Shown here in pieces: positions 63,969 to 64,000 of a stretch of DNA of 64,000 nucleotides. The DNA lies in assembly GCF_014645795.1 (NCBI RefSeq), contig NZ_BMMK01000003.1, positions 146,379 through 210,378 of the forward strand. Direction: 5' to 3'. Below the pieces are notes generated by a model. It did not search any database and was not told the origin of the DNA. It saw nothing but the letters and a program-made list of their open reading frames with translations. A program made the position numbers and the translations under genes. The first letter of the stretch is position 1, and every line of letters begins with the position of its first letter. This DNA is from Longimycelium tulufanense. Lineage in GTDB: Bacteria > Actinomycetota > Actinomycetes > Mycobacteriales > Pseudonocardiaceae.

Positions 63969-63984
63969 GTGACAGCGGTGTTAC
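63969..63984 (-). promoter_or_regulatory. GlnR-like box upstream of nirB
   Basis: On the minus strand GTAAC-N6-GTCAC matches the GlnR half-site pattern GTnAC-N6-GaAAC, 65-80 bp before the nirB start. A further GTGAC lies downstream near 63950. GlnR activates nirBD in actinobacteria under nitrogen limitation. Confidence 0.6.
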
Positions 63985-64000
63985 GACCTCCGCACCCGCT

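Overview
The window is very GC-rich, densely coded and rich in GTG starts with GTGA/ATGA stop-start overlaps. It carries actinobacterial hallmarks: WhiB7, AdnAB, UvrD2 with an HRDC domain, DUF5753/DUF397 proteins, a UPF0182 protein and NnaR. It is chromosomal DNA of an actinomycete, most likely a member of or close to the Pseudonocardiaceae. No phage, insertion sequence, CRISPR array or plasmid gene was found.

Layout. (1) 1-4.5 kb: tmRNA, smpB, ftsX, ftsE, prfB and a PadR-type regulator, all on the minus strand. (2) 4.9-12.7 kb: a peptide/nickel-type ABC importer on the plus strand, with two permeases, one fused double ATPase and two paralogous lipoprotein binding proteins. (3) 13-14.7 kb: a DUF3592-like membrane protein, a small Cys4 protein with a DK-repeat helix, and an initiator tRNA-Met gene with its terminator. 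(4) 14.8-32 kb: the same genes in nearly the same order as the M. tuberculosis Rv3193c-Rv3199c region: UPF0182, PPA1309-like, PDZ-Lon protease, DUF2342 protein, YgjP-type peptidase, E1/ThiF-like protein, ABC1 kinase, whiB7, uvrD2, nudC. (5) 32-36.8 kb: a catalytic/non-catalytic M16 peptidase pair coupled to nudC, then a DUF2207 protein. (6) 37-41 kb: two tandem membrane-anchored neutral zinc metallopeptidases with Pro/Thr-rich N-termini. (7) 41-46.3 kb: a TrkA-type K+ channel, DoxX-like protein, saccharopine-dehydrogenase-like reductase, MarR regulator and unknown genes. (8) 46.4-55.2 kb: adnB-adnA, two tandem alpha/beta hydrolases and an alkyltransferase-like protein, again as in Mycobacterium (Rv3201c-Rv3204). 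(9) 55.2-59.2 kb: an accessory patch with a gene remnant, a PIG-L deacetylase plus small partner gene, a divergent DUF5753 regulator with a triplicated DUF397 protein, and a pirin gene broken by an internal deletion. (10) 59.2-64 kb: the nitrite-assimilation operon nirB-nirD-nnaR-sirohydrochlorin chelatase with a GlnR-like box upstream.

Functional links. tmRNA/SmpB/RF2 serve translation quality control. WhiB7 is the intrinsic antibiotic-resistance regulator; its 5' leader has a well-initiated uORF and an intrinsic terminator, the layout of ribosome-mediated attenuation, and its stop codon overlaps the start of an unrecognised 75-residue ORF. UvrD2, AdnAB and the ATL protein form a DNA-repair neighbourhood. 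The nir operon couples reductase, siroheme synthesis and its own co-regulator. The least described parts are the divergent DUF5753-DUF397/PIG-L cluster around a near-perfect AT-rich palindrome, the whiB7-coupled ORF, and the tandem repeat-bearing metallopeptidases.
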